Below are positions 7,262-15,239 of a stretch of 20,721 nt of DNA, piece by piece (positions within the stretch are counted from its first letter, which is position 1; each line of letters starts with the position of its first letter). The position numbers and the translations under genes are program-made. The notes beneath the pieces are model-generated. The model saw nothing but the letters and a program-made list of their open reading frames with translations. It was not told where the DNA came from and did not search any database. The stretch lies in NCBI GenBank assembly GCA_041582875.1, contig JBFHGX010000061.1:1-20721 (forward strand). Reading direction: 5' to 3'. This stretch comes from UBA6244 sp041582875. GTDB taxonomy: Bacteria; Bacteroidota; Bacteroidia; Bacteroidales; F082.

Positions 7262-8422
7262 CTATGATTTTGTAGGGTCGACTCCATTTAGTGCATAGAG
7301 TTTATTGATTACCGGGTTGGCGTAAAGTTTAATAAATATGGATCGAATGTCCTCATTGTTTTTGCCCATGATTTGGGCCGTACGATCATATCTATTGTTG
7401 AGTTGACCCAAAGTTTCTTCAGTATAAAGGTGGGCATAATCCGAAGAATTGTGCAATAGATCGTATGCCAGATAATTGGATGGCCAAAGGTGGTAGTTTA
7501 TATGTATTTGGTGGTCAATTAGTTTAGCGATTTCTGCTAAGGCTGCGTTGTTGGCAAGTTGCTTATTTTTTAATTCCTCAATTCCATTGTTTACTGTTTT
7601 CCCAATGGCCAGATGAACTCTTCCTTTTTGAGCCAATACACCCCCCAGGATAGATTGGAAATCTTCGTTGGGTTCCTTCACATAAGTTTCATGTTGCGAC
7701 AGGTAGATTTCCCTTACTTTCATCGCATCGCAAGGTTCCCATTCGTAGGAGATTGTTAATGGCGTGATATTGAGTTCTTGTATGCTTTCCAGAAAATTTC
7801 CTTCACAGGATAAGGAAAGCATTTTCAAAATGGTTACGTCTGTTTTATCAGAACCGTCTTTGGTTCTTCCTTTACGTTGAGCTATCCAGATGGAATTTTT
7901 TAACTCAGTAAGTGAATAACGAATAAAAGCAGAAAGTCGTTGTGAGTTGAGCAGTAATTCTTTTGGGCTCCCTTCCCGAAAAACGGTTATCATTTGATTT
8001 GATTTGCCAAGATCAATAATTAATTGATTGATCATAAGGTTGTTCCCCCAGGTTGTTTGGGTGACATTATGCCCATGAGCCAATTGCATTAATCCCAATA
8101 TTGACGAATCCAGGATGATGTCGCGGTGATTGGCCACAAAGATATAGTGGTCTGAGGGACTGATGTTTTCGTACCCTGACGAATCTACCCCATCCGTTGT
8201 ATCCTCAAGTACTTTTTTCACCGCCGGCAAAGTGAGTACTTCCTGGAACTCTTTAATTGTTTTAACTTGGGGAAGCTTTTCAATAATGGATTGTTTACGA
8301 TCGGAATCGAACAAGTAATCCATCATGCCAATAAACTTAGGGTCAGCCATCATCCGAGGTATCGAAGACTGAAGTTCTTCATCGGAGTATGGTCTTACTG
8401 CATCAAAGTCAAATTCCTTCAT
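7262..8422 (-). CDS. PlsC-like 1-acylglycerol-3-phosphate acyltransferase family protein
   Basis: A 386-residue protein of the glycerolipid acyltransferase superfamily. The catalytic block is FVANHRDIILDSS (95-107), with H99 followed by D105, a form I associate with this Bacteroidota subfamily. FREG follows at 148-151, and IWIAQRKGRTKDG (178-190) corresponds to the substrate-binding EGxR-type block. It is longer than simple PlsC enzymes (about 240 residues), with about 90 extra residues before the catalytic motif and a long C-terminal part. No signal peptide or clear membrane helix is seen. It is the first gene of the minus-strand pigment gene group and may esterify the aryl polyene to a glycerolipid; this role is inferred from context. 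A general phospholipid role cannot be excluded. Confidence 0.82.
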   Translation of the reverse strand: MKEFDFDAVRPYSDEELQSSIPRMMADPKFIGMMDYLFDSDRKQSIIEKLPQVKTIKEFQEVLTLPAVKKVLEDTTDGVDSSGYENISPSDHYIFVANHRDIILDSSILGLMQLAHGHNVTQTTWGNNLMINQLIIDLGKSNQMITVFREGSPKELLLNSQRLSAFIRYSLTELKNSIWIAQRKGRTKDGSDKTDVTILKMLSLSCEGNFLESIQELNITPLTISYEWEPCDAMKVREIYLSQHETYVKEPNEDFQSILGGVLAQKGRVHLAIGKTVNNGIEELKNKQLANNAALAEIAKLIDHQIHINYHLWPSNYLAYDLLHNSSDYAHLYTEETLGQLNNRYDRTAQIMGKNNEDIRSIFIKLYANPVINKLYALNGVDPTKS

Positions 8423-8441
8423 ACGATTAACAGTGAATATG

Positions 8442-8449
8442 CAAAGGTA
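8442..8449 (-). promoter_or_regulatory. Promoter -7 box before PlsC-like gene
   Basis: The minus strand reads TACCTTTG at 8449-8442, a perfect TANNTTTG, about 20 bp before the start at 8422. No convincing -33 element is seen. It would be the first promoter of the pigment gene group, downstream of the palindromic terminator that ends the C1 peptidase unit. Confidence 0.45.
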
Positions 8450-8558
8450 ATACTATTCTTTATTTGTTGAATTGTTATGACCAATCAATTGTCACCAAGG
8501 CAATAAAAACTGGTCAATACAGCCCATTCTAACCAGTAATGGGCATGCAACTGAAAAA

Positions 8559-8594
8559 GAATTAAAAAAGCGCCCTAGGGCGCTTTTTTAATTC
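8559..8594 (-). terminator. Rho-independent terminator, 36-bp perfect palindrome
   Basis: A perfect inverted repeat centred between 8576 and 8577: a GC core AGCGCCCTAGGGCGCT flanked by a run of A on one side and T on the other. It starts 5 bp after the C1 peptidase stop codon at 8600. It is symmetrical and could work in both directions, but only the minus-strand peptidase gene feeds into it. It separates that gene from the pigment genes. Confidence 0.88.
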
Positions 8595-8599
8595 AAGCT

Positions 8600-9802
8600 T
8601 TATAAGCTGAGTTCTTTTTTAATCTTTTTTGGAACTGCATCTTTATGAACGGCAATGCCAATGGTTTGTAGTTTTACAAATGCTTCAGAGGCATAGAAGT
8701 ATCCATCGTAAATATGGTCATCTGTTCCCCATGAATTCTTAATTTTATAAAATACATTGCCTTCCTGATCTTTTGCTCTGCCAACAATCAGCATACCGTG
8801 GTCATCGGTTACTGTGTAGTTGTCATAGGCCAATTGACGCATTTCAGGAGTAATTTCTTTTTCTTTGGTAGGCCCGTCGAAGCTGTACATGGCTTTTGTT
8901 TTCTCTTTTTTTGTCAAGGTTTCCCATTTTTCTTTTTCAGTTCCAGAGAGATCTGATTTTTCCACATCAGGAATAATGGCAACGCCATTTTTCCATGAAA
9001 ATCCCTTGTCGCTTACGTCGGCACCCCAAGCAATGGTATATCCATTTTCCAAAGCATTGTCGATGGTTTCCATCATCTCTTCAAGCTTAACATTGTTAAT
9101 TTCAGCCCACAACCAGTTGTCAGGAATTTCCATGATAAATGGTTTGTAGTAAGGACGGTGTGAGTAAGAGGTTATTTCTACATAGTCTTTTGGGTTGAAG
9201 CCGGTAGATTCAGCAAAACTTTTTGGCGTGTATTCAGCTCCATCATAGGTGAATGTTGCTGGGATTTCTCCTAAGTAGGTGTCGAGTACTTTGTCGTATC
9301 CATCGTGCCAAACTGTGCTTAGTTTTTTGTTTTTGTTGGCGACAATCGCATCTACATAGCTTTTTAGTAGTTCGTCAAGTTCGCCATGTGTATGCATGGG
9401 TTCACCATAATTGAGACCTGCATAGGCGCTTTCAGGCACCATACCATAAAGTTCGATTACGCGAAAAACATCGGTTACTTCGGCACCACCACCAAAATTC
9501 AGGTGACCATTCATTCTGACGTATTTGGTTGCTTTGTCAGAATAGGTGTGATTTACGACGAACATTTCCGAAAGATCGTATTCTTTTCCCGTCTGACGTA
9601 AGATTTCAGCCTCAACAAAGGCCAAGCCCGAAAAACTCCAACAAGTTCCTGAGCGATACTGATTTTTAACAGGGGTATTGTTGATGTAGATTTCATCTTC
9701 AAATTGATACCCTTTAACTTCCTCATTTTCATCCTGAGCGATGACTCCAAAGCTTGTAAATAGCAATGCAAGCATGGACAGTGTAATGGTTTTTATGTTC
9801 AT
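8600..9802 (-). CDS. Secreted C1 papain-like peptidase (bleomycin hydrolase/aminopeptidase C-like)
   Basis: A 400-residue cysteine peptidase. A signal peptide is visible (hydrophobic core about 8-21, likely cleavage after VIA at 22), placing it in the periplasm or outside. Catalytic residues are complete: oxyanion Q48 and nucleophile C54 in NQYRSGTCWSF, H335 in DDHGMLIVG, and N356 in KNSWG. The wide spacing between Cys and His and the overall length fit the bleomycin hydrolase/aminopeptidase C branch, but that branch is usually cytoplasmic, so the signal peptide is notable. No T9SS sorting domain follows. The start at 9802 is chosen over 9832 because the signal peptide begins there and a promoter -7 box covers the upstream option. 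It is a single-gene unit with its own promoter and terminator. Confidence 0.9.
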   Translation of the reverse strand: MNIKTITLSMLALLFTSFGVIAQDENEEVKGYQFEDEIYINNTPVKNQYRSGTCWSFSGLAFVEAEILRQTGKEYDLSEMFVVNHTYSDKATKYVRMNGHLNFGGGAEVTDVFRVIELYGMVPESAYAGLNYGEPMHTHGELDELLKSYVDAIVANKNKKLSTVWHDGYDKVLDTYLGEIPATFTYDGAEYTPKSFAESTGFNPKDYVEITSYSHRPYYKPFIMEIPDNWLWAEINNVKLEEMMETIDNALENGYTIAWGADVSDKGFSWKNGVAIIPDVEKSDLSGTEKEKWETLTKKEKTKAMYSFDGPTKEKEITPEMRQLAYDNYTVTDDHGMLIVGRAKDQEGNVFYKIKNSWGTDDHIYDGYFYASEAFVKLQTIGIAVHKDAVPKKIKKELSL

Positions 9803-9829
9803 TCCTTTATCAATTAATTTTAGAAAACG

Positions 9830-9837
9830 CAAATGTA
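9830..9837 (-). promoter_or_regulatory. Promoter -7 box before C1 peptidase gene
   Basis: The minus strand reads TACATTTG at 9837-9830, a perfect TANNTTTG, 27 bp before the ATG at 9802. The -33 region overlaps the end of the AsmA-like gene and is weak. The box rules out translation from 9832. Confidence 0.5.
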
Positions 9838-9855
9838 GTAATTCTGTGCTTAGGT

Positions 9856-12800
9856 TTAATCTGTAGCAGTTTTCATCTCTCTTTTTTCCTGACGTTGTTC
9901 TTTGGTATTGATGCCAAAAGTTGAAACCATACCGCTAAGGATACTTTTCCATACGTAAAAGACGAATGATTTTTCTGTTACTCGATCAGAATATACGATT
10001 CCAGTTTTGGGTTTTTTTAAAAAGGTGGGATTGTTTGACCGGATGAATACATCGTTAAGGAGCAGGTTTGCCATCCCTTTTGCCACACCTGTAGTTGTTT
10101 TAGCTTTTTCACGATTGTACAAGCCTACTTTGAGTTTTTTGTAGAGAAAGAGTACACTCCCGGTAGTGTGCGAGTTGTCTCCTTTAATCATGGGCATGAG
10201 CACTCTGCCATCACCACCCTGCATGTCAATTCCTACAAGGTTTTGAGTTACAGGATTTAGGATTTTAAAATTAAGAGTCTCAGTATATCCACTGAACCAG
10301 AATTGTTGTACAGAACTTTTCATATCGAGAAACAAATGCAAATTCAAGTCCGTTTGCCCCATGATTTTGGCCTTGAGATTCAAATAAATAATAGAATCAT
10401 TCATTAGTTGCTCATGGATATTGGTAAGATGATAGAGTTTAAAGTTGAATCGATTGAAATAAATATAGCCGGGTTCTTTGGCTTTTTCTACAATCTCTTT
10501 ATAATGAATTTCTGCATCATGTGTGATAACTGAGTCAATCAAAAAAGGCTTATGTATTTCGGAGATCATTTCCTGGGGCATTTTTTTATAGGCTCTGGGA
10601 TCCATTGGAAATCGTTTGTCGCGATAAAGATTGGCCACCAAACCATAAATGTCAACGCTACCTATATGTATGGTACCTGTTTTGATGAAATTCTTCAGTC
10701 TAATATTACCACAGACGATTTTCTCCCCAAAGACATTCATTTGGTCGGTTTGGTACACGGCTTTCTCGAAGAATTCGGAATCGGGGTATCTGGGCACAAG
10801 GTGCAATGAATCCAGGGTTAGAGATTGATGAGAAAAGTTAAAATTTACAGCTGCAATACTTGAAACATACAAACTGTCTGAGGAAATAAAGTTGTTTTTT
10901 CCGAGTTCAATGCGGGTGCTTTCGATAAATGAAAAGTCGTCAGCTGATATACCGGTAGTATCTAATAGGATGTGGTTGGCCTGCACATTTAAGTCGGTAA
11001 ATACAGTGTGGACTACTCCTGAATCTTTCCGTTGTGTTTGATGAAAATCCAAATCTGATAAAACTAAGGTGTCGATTTGAAGTTGCTCCAGCGATTTGGG
11101 AAGATTTATTTTGGACAGTTTTCCGGTGTCTGATGGATGCTGGGTAAGCTGATTTTGGGGAATCTGATATTTTATTTCAGGATGATGAAGTTGTATTTTT
11201 TGAATGCTCACCATAGCTGGAAAGGTGTTGTTTATGCTAATCCTGTTAAAATCGATTTTGCTAAGCTGGTAGGTCATGAACACGGTAGAAGTGTCTGTTT
11301 TAGAGGATTTTTGTCGATCTGACCCGGTGATTCCAGAGATTGCCAGGTGGTTGCTTTTAGGGTTAAACTGGAGCTTTTTTACCGCGAGTTGGTGTAGGCT
11401 TTGTTGGTCAGTAAAGCTTAGTTGGTTAATGGTTAGCTCAAGATGATCGGTCAGGTTTAAGCTTTGTGAGCCTGGATTGGTGATGCGGAAATCTACTTCA
11501 CCCAAATTGATGTCTTTACTTCGTGTGGAGTCGAATTGAACGACATGTACCTTTAAATTTTTAAACCCAATTTCGTGAAATGCAAAAGGGAGATCCTGCA
11601 TGTTAATGGTTTTTCTTTCCTTAGATTTTGTTGGAATTTTGGGATTTGAGGTCATTAATACTAAATCTACTGTTGGGTTGTTTACCCAAAAACTGCCAAA
11701 TTCAAGGGTGTTGTTTAAAACCAGTTTTTTGTAGTTAATCTCATCCATGGTAAGCTGTCCGATGCGCAATTCATTTAATATAAGTGGGTTTCCGGTATTT
11801 CGGTGATCCTGAATATCAAGGTTTTTTACTTCTAGTTTGCGTGTTCCGTTGTCGAATTTCAACGTTTCAGTGGAAGCTGAACCCAGGTGATGGTGCATTT
11901 CTGGATGGGTTAAGGTGACGGACCATTTTAGCTTGGCCAGCCAGCTTTTGTCAATTTTATTGGTGAGTGTAAATTTACGGGTGTATAATCCAATACTGCT
12001 TTTGAGGTGAATGGTGTCGTTGGTTAAAAAAATATTGGTATTTATTTTTCCACCCTTTATCGTTAAACCTTCTGTGGATAATAGATTTTTTAATTTACCA
12101 ACAGTGGAGGTGTCGTTGGTTGTTGATTGTGGTTTTTTCCTTAAATCGATATTTCCGGAAAATTTTGGTGAATAGCAGGTGATTCGTCCTGTAGTTAGGA
12201 GATCACCTTTGGCCAATGCCCGCAGATCGGGTTTTTCAATGAGCAAGCTTTTCATCGTTAAATCATCGTAACCCGGTATCTGGATGGTCAGCTGTTTTAA
12301 CTCTGTTAATTGATTTGTCAAGGCAAATCGTTGCCAATGAATGCTGGTGTTGTCTTTAATCCAGTTGAGATACAAATCGTTGGTATTCAGAAATAGGCTG
12401 TCGAACTGAACTAAGTCCAAATGGCTCATGCCTTTGAAATTTAAGTTTCCGGTACGCAACTGAATGGAATTGATGTCCAATGATAGTAATTCTTCTTTCA
12501 TCCAGTTTAATTGTCCATCAATCACATCCACTGAGTTTATTGTCAGGTATTCTGGAAGGTTAAAAGGTTTTTTTTCGCCGTTTGTCTTTGGGGTTGTCAT
12601 TTGGTTGATGTGCACTTCAGGATTGGTGAAAATGGTTGATATACCTACCGCCTTTTGCTGAAGTAGTCGCGAAAAGAATAACCCATTAATATCCAGTTTT
12701 TTGATGTTCATATTGAAAGAACCGGTTTGTTGAGGTGATCGTTTAATAATTTCTAAGTTGTTCAGGGCAAGTTCTCCTGTGGTTTCATTAAATAAACTCG

Positions 12801-13986
12801 AATGCATGCGAAATTCAATCTGTTGTTTAGGATTGAAATACAATAGTTCATTAAGATCCCAATCAAGGTTTTTTAGCGATATTTTCTTTGGATCAGCCAA
12901 AAAACCAGAATCAGCCATCAGGTCTTCCAGCTTTAGATGGTTAATTTGAGTGCACAGCAGGGTGTCAGTTCCTTCAACTAAAATCAATAAACTACTTGTG
13001 TTGATGGTTGTGCTGTTAAGGGCAAGAGTGCGAATGGAGTTGAGTAATGAATTTACTGGTTTTTTTGTTTGAATATTTTGGGGTTGATGGTTGTCTATCA
13101 CCAGATGTGCCTGATCAATAATGACAGCTTTTAACTGTATATCAAAAATGTCAGCCAGGGAATCCGGTAGCAGTCCATCTATCTCTATATGTTTAATGTG
13201 TCCAGAAATGGAGTTGTTGTTGTTATTGGATTCGGATGGTTTCAAATCCAGTCCAAACACACCTAAGCGGGTCGATCCCGAAATGAAGGTAATTGAATCT
13301 GAGGTAATTTCGTCGCCAGAAGCTGTGATATACACAATACTGTCAAGTTTCACTTTTATTTCAGAGGAGAAAAGAAAACGGGTAGTATCCGAAAACAGGA
13401 CACTTTCGGTATTGAAATTAAACACTTGAAAACCATAATCAAATTCCAGAGAACTCGTTTGGTTTTTGATTATCTTTTCCATTACAAAATGCCCTTGTCG
13501 GATGTGAATTTGATCAATTTTGATCACTAATTTACCAAACAAATCTTTGTTTTGGTTCAGTTTGCTTATGATTTCACGTGGAGCTACTTTAACTGTGTCG
13601 TGGCCATTTTCTGAGGATAGCAGGGTAGAGGGGCCACTAATTTCTAAGCTATGAGCTGATATTTCCCTAAACAGGAGAAGCCTGAAAACTGAAATTCTAC
13701 TCATTTTTATGTTGTCGAACCGCAAGGCTTGCAATTGCAGGGTGTTTTCCTGATTAAGTTCAAGACTGTCAAACGAAAGCACTACATTTTTAAGTAAAAC
13801 AGTCGACGATAAAAGGTTAAAGTTGACCGAATCAACTTTCAATGTCATGTTTTTATTGGTTTTCTTGGAAATGCTTACCGTCAGAGCATGGCTGATAATT
13901 TCATGTCGCATGATAACCGATGAAACAAAAATGGAGGTAAGAAGTAAAAAAGGAAGGAATATTTTAAGGGCTGTTTTTAGTTTCAT
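9856..13986 (-). CDS. AsmA-like large envelope protein
   Basis: A 1376-residue protein with an N-terminal membrane helix (about 9-27). It is followed by an AsmA/DUF748-like opening, in which short beta strands alternate with phrases such as DSVNFNLLSS and LKNVVLSFDS. The rest is a long array of similar beta-rich segments of the kind 'I..L.I....L......L.L', with no enzyme motif. The C-terminal 100 residues end with a conserved-looking block (FYVWKSILSGMVSTFGI) and a charged tail. AsmA-superfamily proteins are inner-membrane-anchored periplasmic beta grooves thought to move phospholipids to the outer membrane; that role is inferred here. The ATG overlaps the stop of the upstream endonuclease-family gene (ATGA), so the two are co-translated. 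No paralogue is visible. The AsmA call rests on sequence pattern, not on a profile search. Confidence 0.65.
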   Translation of the reverse strand: MKLKTALKIFLPFLLLTSIFVSSVIMRHEIISHALTVSISKKTNKNMTLKVDSVNFNLLSSTVLLKNVVLSFDSLELNQENTLQLQALRFDNIKMSRISVFRLLLFREISAHSLEISGPSTLLSSENGHDTVKVAPREIISKLNQNKDLFGKLVIKIDQIHIRQGHFVMEKIIKNQTSSLEFDYGFQVFNFNTESVLFSDTTRFLFSSEIKVKLDSIVYITASGDEITSDSITFISGSTRLGVFGLDLKPSESNNNNNSISGHIKHIEIDGLLPDSLADIFDIQLKAVIIDQAHLVIDNHQPQNIQTKKPVNSLLNSIRTLALNSTTINTSSLLILVEGTDTLLCTQINHLKLEDLMADSGFLADPKKISLKNLDWDLNELLYFNPKQQIEFRMHSSLFNETTGELALNNLEIIKRSPQQTGSFNMNIKKLDINGLFFSRLLQQKAVGISTIFTNPEVHINQMTTPKTNGEKKPFNLPEYLTINSVDVIDGQLNWMKEELLSLDINSIQLRTGNLNFKGMSHLDLVQFDSLFLNTNDLYLNWIKDNTSIHWQRFALTNQLTELKQLTIQIPGYDDLTMKSLLIEKPDLRALAKGDLLTTGRITCYSPKFSGNIDLRKKPQSTTNDTSTVGKLKNLLSTEGLTIKGGKINTNIFLTNDTIHLKSSIGLYTRKFTLTNKIDKSWLAKLKWSVTLTHPEMHHHLGSASTETLKFDNGTRKLEVKNLDIQDHRNTGNPLILNELRIGQLTMDEINYKKLVLNNTLEFGSFWVNNPTVDLVLMTSNPKIPTKSKERKTINMQDLPFAFHEIGFKNLKVHVVQFDSTRSKDINLGEVDFRITNPGSQSLNLTDHLELTINQLSFTDQQSLHQLAVKKLQFNPKSNHLAISGITGSDRQKSSKTDTSTVFMTYQLSKIDFNRISINNTFPAMVSIQKIQLHHPEIKYQIPQNQLTQHPSDTGKLSKINLPKSLEQLQIDTLVLSDLDFHQTQRKDSGVVHTVFTDLNVQANHILLDTTGISADDFSFIESTRIELGKNNFISSDSLYVSSIAAVNFNFSHQSLTLDSLHLVPRYPDSEFFEKAVYQTDQMNVFGEKIVCGNIRLKNFIKTGTIHIGSVDIYGLVANLYRDKRFPMDPRAYKKMPQEMISEIHKPFLIDSVITHDAEIHYKEIVEKAKEPGYIYFNRFNFKLYHLTNIHEQLMNDSIIYLNLKAKIMGQTDLNLHLFLDMKSSVQQFWFSGYTETLNFKILNPVTQNLVGIDMQGGDGRVLMPMIKGDNSHTTGSVLFLYKKLKVGLYNREKAKTTTGVAKGMANLLLNDVFIRSNNPTFLKKPKTGIVYSDRVTEKSFVFYVWKSILSGMVSTFGINTKEQRQEKREMKTATD

Positions 13987-15011
13987 GGATAAGATTTAAG
14001 ATCGAGAAAAACCGGAAGATGGTCGCTAAAGCCTCCATTGTAGGTGAAGCCCACATTGGTTCGGAAGGGTTTTGAACCTCCGAATTTATTATCCTTTTCA
14101 AGGATAAAGTCTGCTGAAAAAACATGACCTGTACTATCCATTACTTGTATCGCACTGCTTTTTGAAACTAAATTTTGACTGACCAGTAGCTGGTCAAAGA
14201 TATCCCATTTTCCCTGAAATTTCAAGGTGCCTTTAACTTCTTTATTGCTGATTTTCAGGGGAAGGTTTATCAGTTTGCTCGATCCACCGTTTTCTACAAG
14301 CTTCACCATGCTTTCATTGTTGGGAGAGTCGTTGAAGTCGCCCATCAGGATGAGGTAAGCATTTGGATTAACAGAGCAAATGGAGTCGGTGAGCCGAAGC
14401 AATAGTTCGGACTGCAGTAAGCGTTTCGGATTCGACTCCAGGAGTCCTCGGTATCTCGATGTCCAGTGATTTACAATTATGTGTAAGGTGTCGGGTCCCA
14501 GCAGCCCTTTTACGTATAGCATGTCGCGGGTGGTAAAATCGGTGTCTTTCGGATCAATCACTTTAATTGGACGAGCCATGATTAAATTAAAATCGGGACT
14601 GTAAAGCATGGCTGCATCGATACCTCTAAAATCTGGAGAGTCGAAATGAATGATTTGGTAACCTTTTCGACCTAAGGGTGTTTTATGCAATAAGTCTTGT
14701 AAAACAATTTCGTTTTCTACCTCTACCATGCCAATAATGGCTGGCGACGACCATTCACCTACAGCAGTAATAACTTTGTATAAGGCTTTTCGTTTGGCTT
14801 CTACTTTTCGTGGTGTCCAATGCAGGTTACCTTCCGGAGTAAATTCGTTGTATGATAGAGACGTGTCAGTTTCAGTATCAAAAAAATTCTCCACATTGTA
14901 GAACATAATGCGATGGGTTCTTGCATTATGTGTGGTTGTTGATGTTGATTGCCCTGTAATATTTGTCGAAAGTAAGGCGATGATGAATATGGAAATGGTT
15001 AGTCGAATCAC
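13983..15011 (-). CDS. Secreted endonuclease/exonuclease/phosphatase (EEP) family protein
   Basis: A 342-residue metal-dependent phosphodiesterase/nuclease-fold protein. A signal peptide covers about residues 1-20 (cleavage near ITG-QS), so it acts in the periplasm or outside. Conserved EEP blocks are in order: YNVENFFD (38-45), the metal-binding glutamate E97 in VEVEN, H182 in NHW, D225 and N227 in GDFND (224-228), and the C-terminal SDH with D330 and H331. The substrate could be nucleic acid or a phosphorylated lipid; the sequence does not decide. The start is GTG at 15011. The frame is closed by a stop just upstream and no earlier ATG gives the signal peptide. It is the first gene of a two-gene unit with the AsmA-like protein (4-bp ATGA overlap). 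Confidence 0.9.
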   Translation of the reverse strand: MIRLTISIFIIALLSTNITGQSTSTTTHNARTHRIMFYNVENFFDTETDTSLSYNEFTPEGNLHWTPRKVEAKRKALYKVITAVGEWSSPAIIGMVEVENEIVLQDLLHKTPLGRKGYQIIHFDSPDFRGIDAAMLYSPDFNLIMARPIKVIDPKDTDFTTRDMLYVKGLLGPDTLHIIVNHWTSRYRGLLESNPKRLLQSELLLRLTDSICSVNPNAYLILMGDFNDSPNNESMVKLVENGGSSKLINLPLKISNKEVKGTLKFQGKWDIFDQLLVSQNLVSKSSAIQVMDSTGHVFSADFILEKDNKFGGSKPFRTNVGFTYNGGFSDHLPVFLDLKSYP

Positions 15012-15239
15012 TTTTTTTTAACAAGTTTACAAAAAAATCAGGCATCATTTTTACTTTAATGTGCAAACAATCCATTTTTTTTGCTTCTTACATTGTATTT
15101 TTGTGATATTATTAAGTTGCACACTTATAGAGCGTTATGTAATTTTAAAAATTCAGCTTAAAAAAAGATGAATTTTTTTTCAAAAATATGGTAGAATTTT
15201 TTCCAAAAACAGTACACTATTAATGAAGGGACATATTAA
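15012..15239. other. Divergent intergenic region
   Basis: This 228-bp AT-rich gap separates the divergent EEP and sigma factor genes, so it must hold promoters for both. On the plus strand there is one promoter candidate at 15116-15147 and a perfect but isolated TATTTTTG at 15096-15103. For the minus-strand gene only an imperfect box (TAAACTTG, 15029-15022) is seen, very close to the GTG start. No structured RNA or small ORF with support was found. Confidence 0.5.
15116..15147 (+). promoter_or_regulatory. Candidate promoter of sigma factor operon
   Basis: GTTG at 15116-15119 and TAATTTTA at 15140-15147 match the -33 (TTTG) and -7 (TANNTTTG) elements with one mismatch each and a 20-bp spacer. 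The leader would be about 85 nt. A rival is the perfect TATTTTTG at 15096-15103, which lacks a -33 partner. If the sigma factor controls its own operon, neither need be right. Confidence 0.3.

Noticed and set aside
9803..9832. Earlier start for the C1 peptidase at 9832
   Set aside because: It overlaps the -7 box at 9837-9830; the signal peptide begins cleanly at 9802.
13121..13429. Plus-strand open frame of 102 codons inside the AsmA-like gene
   Set aside because: It is antisense to a long, clearly coding frame, with cysteine- and serine-rich low-meaning translation; the same holds for other antisense frames in this gene and in the ketosynthase (4399-4713) and methyltransferase (1633-1986).
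15022..15029. Promoter -7 box for the EEP-family gene (TAAACTTG on the minus strand)
   Set aside because: It has one mismatch in the conserved TTTG, lies only 11 bp before the GTG start and has no -33 partner; not reliable.
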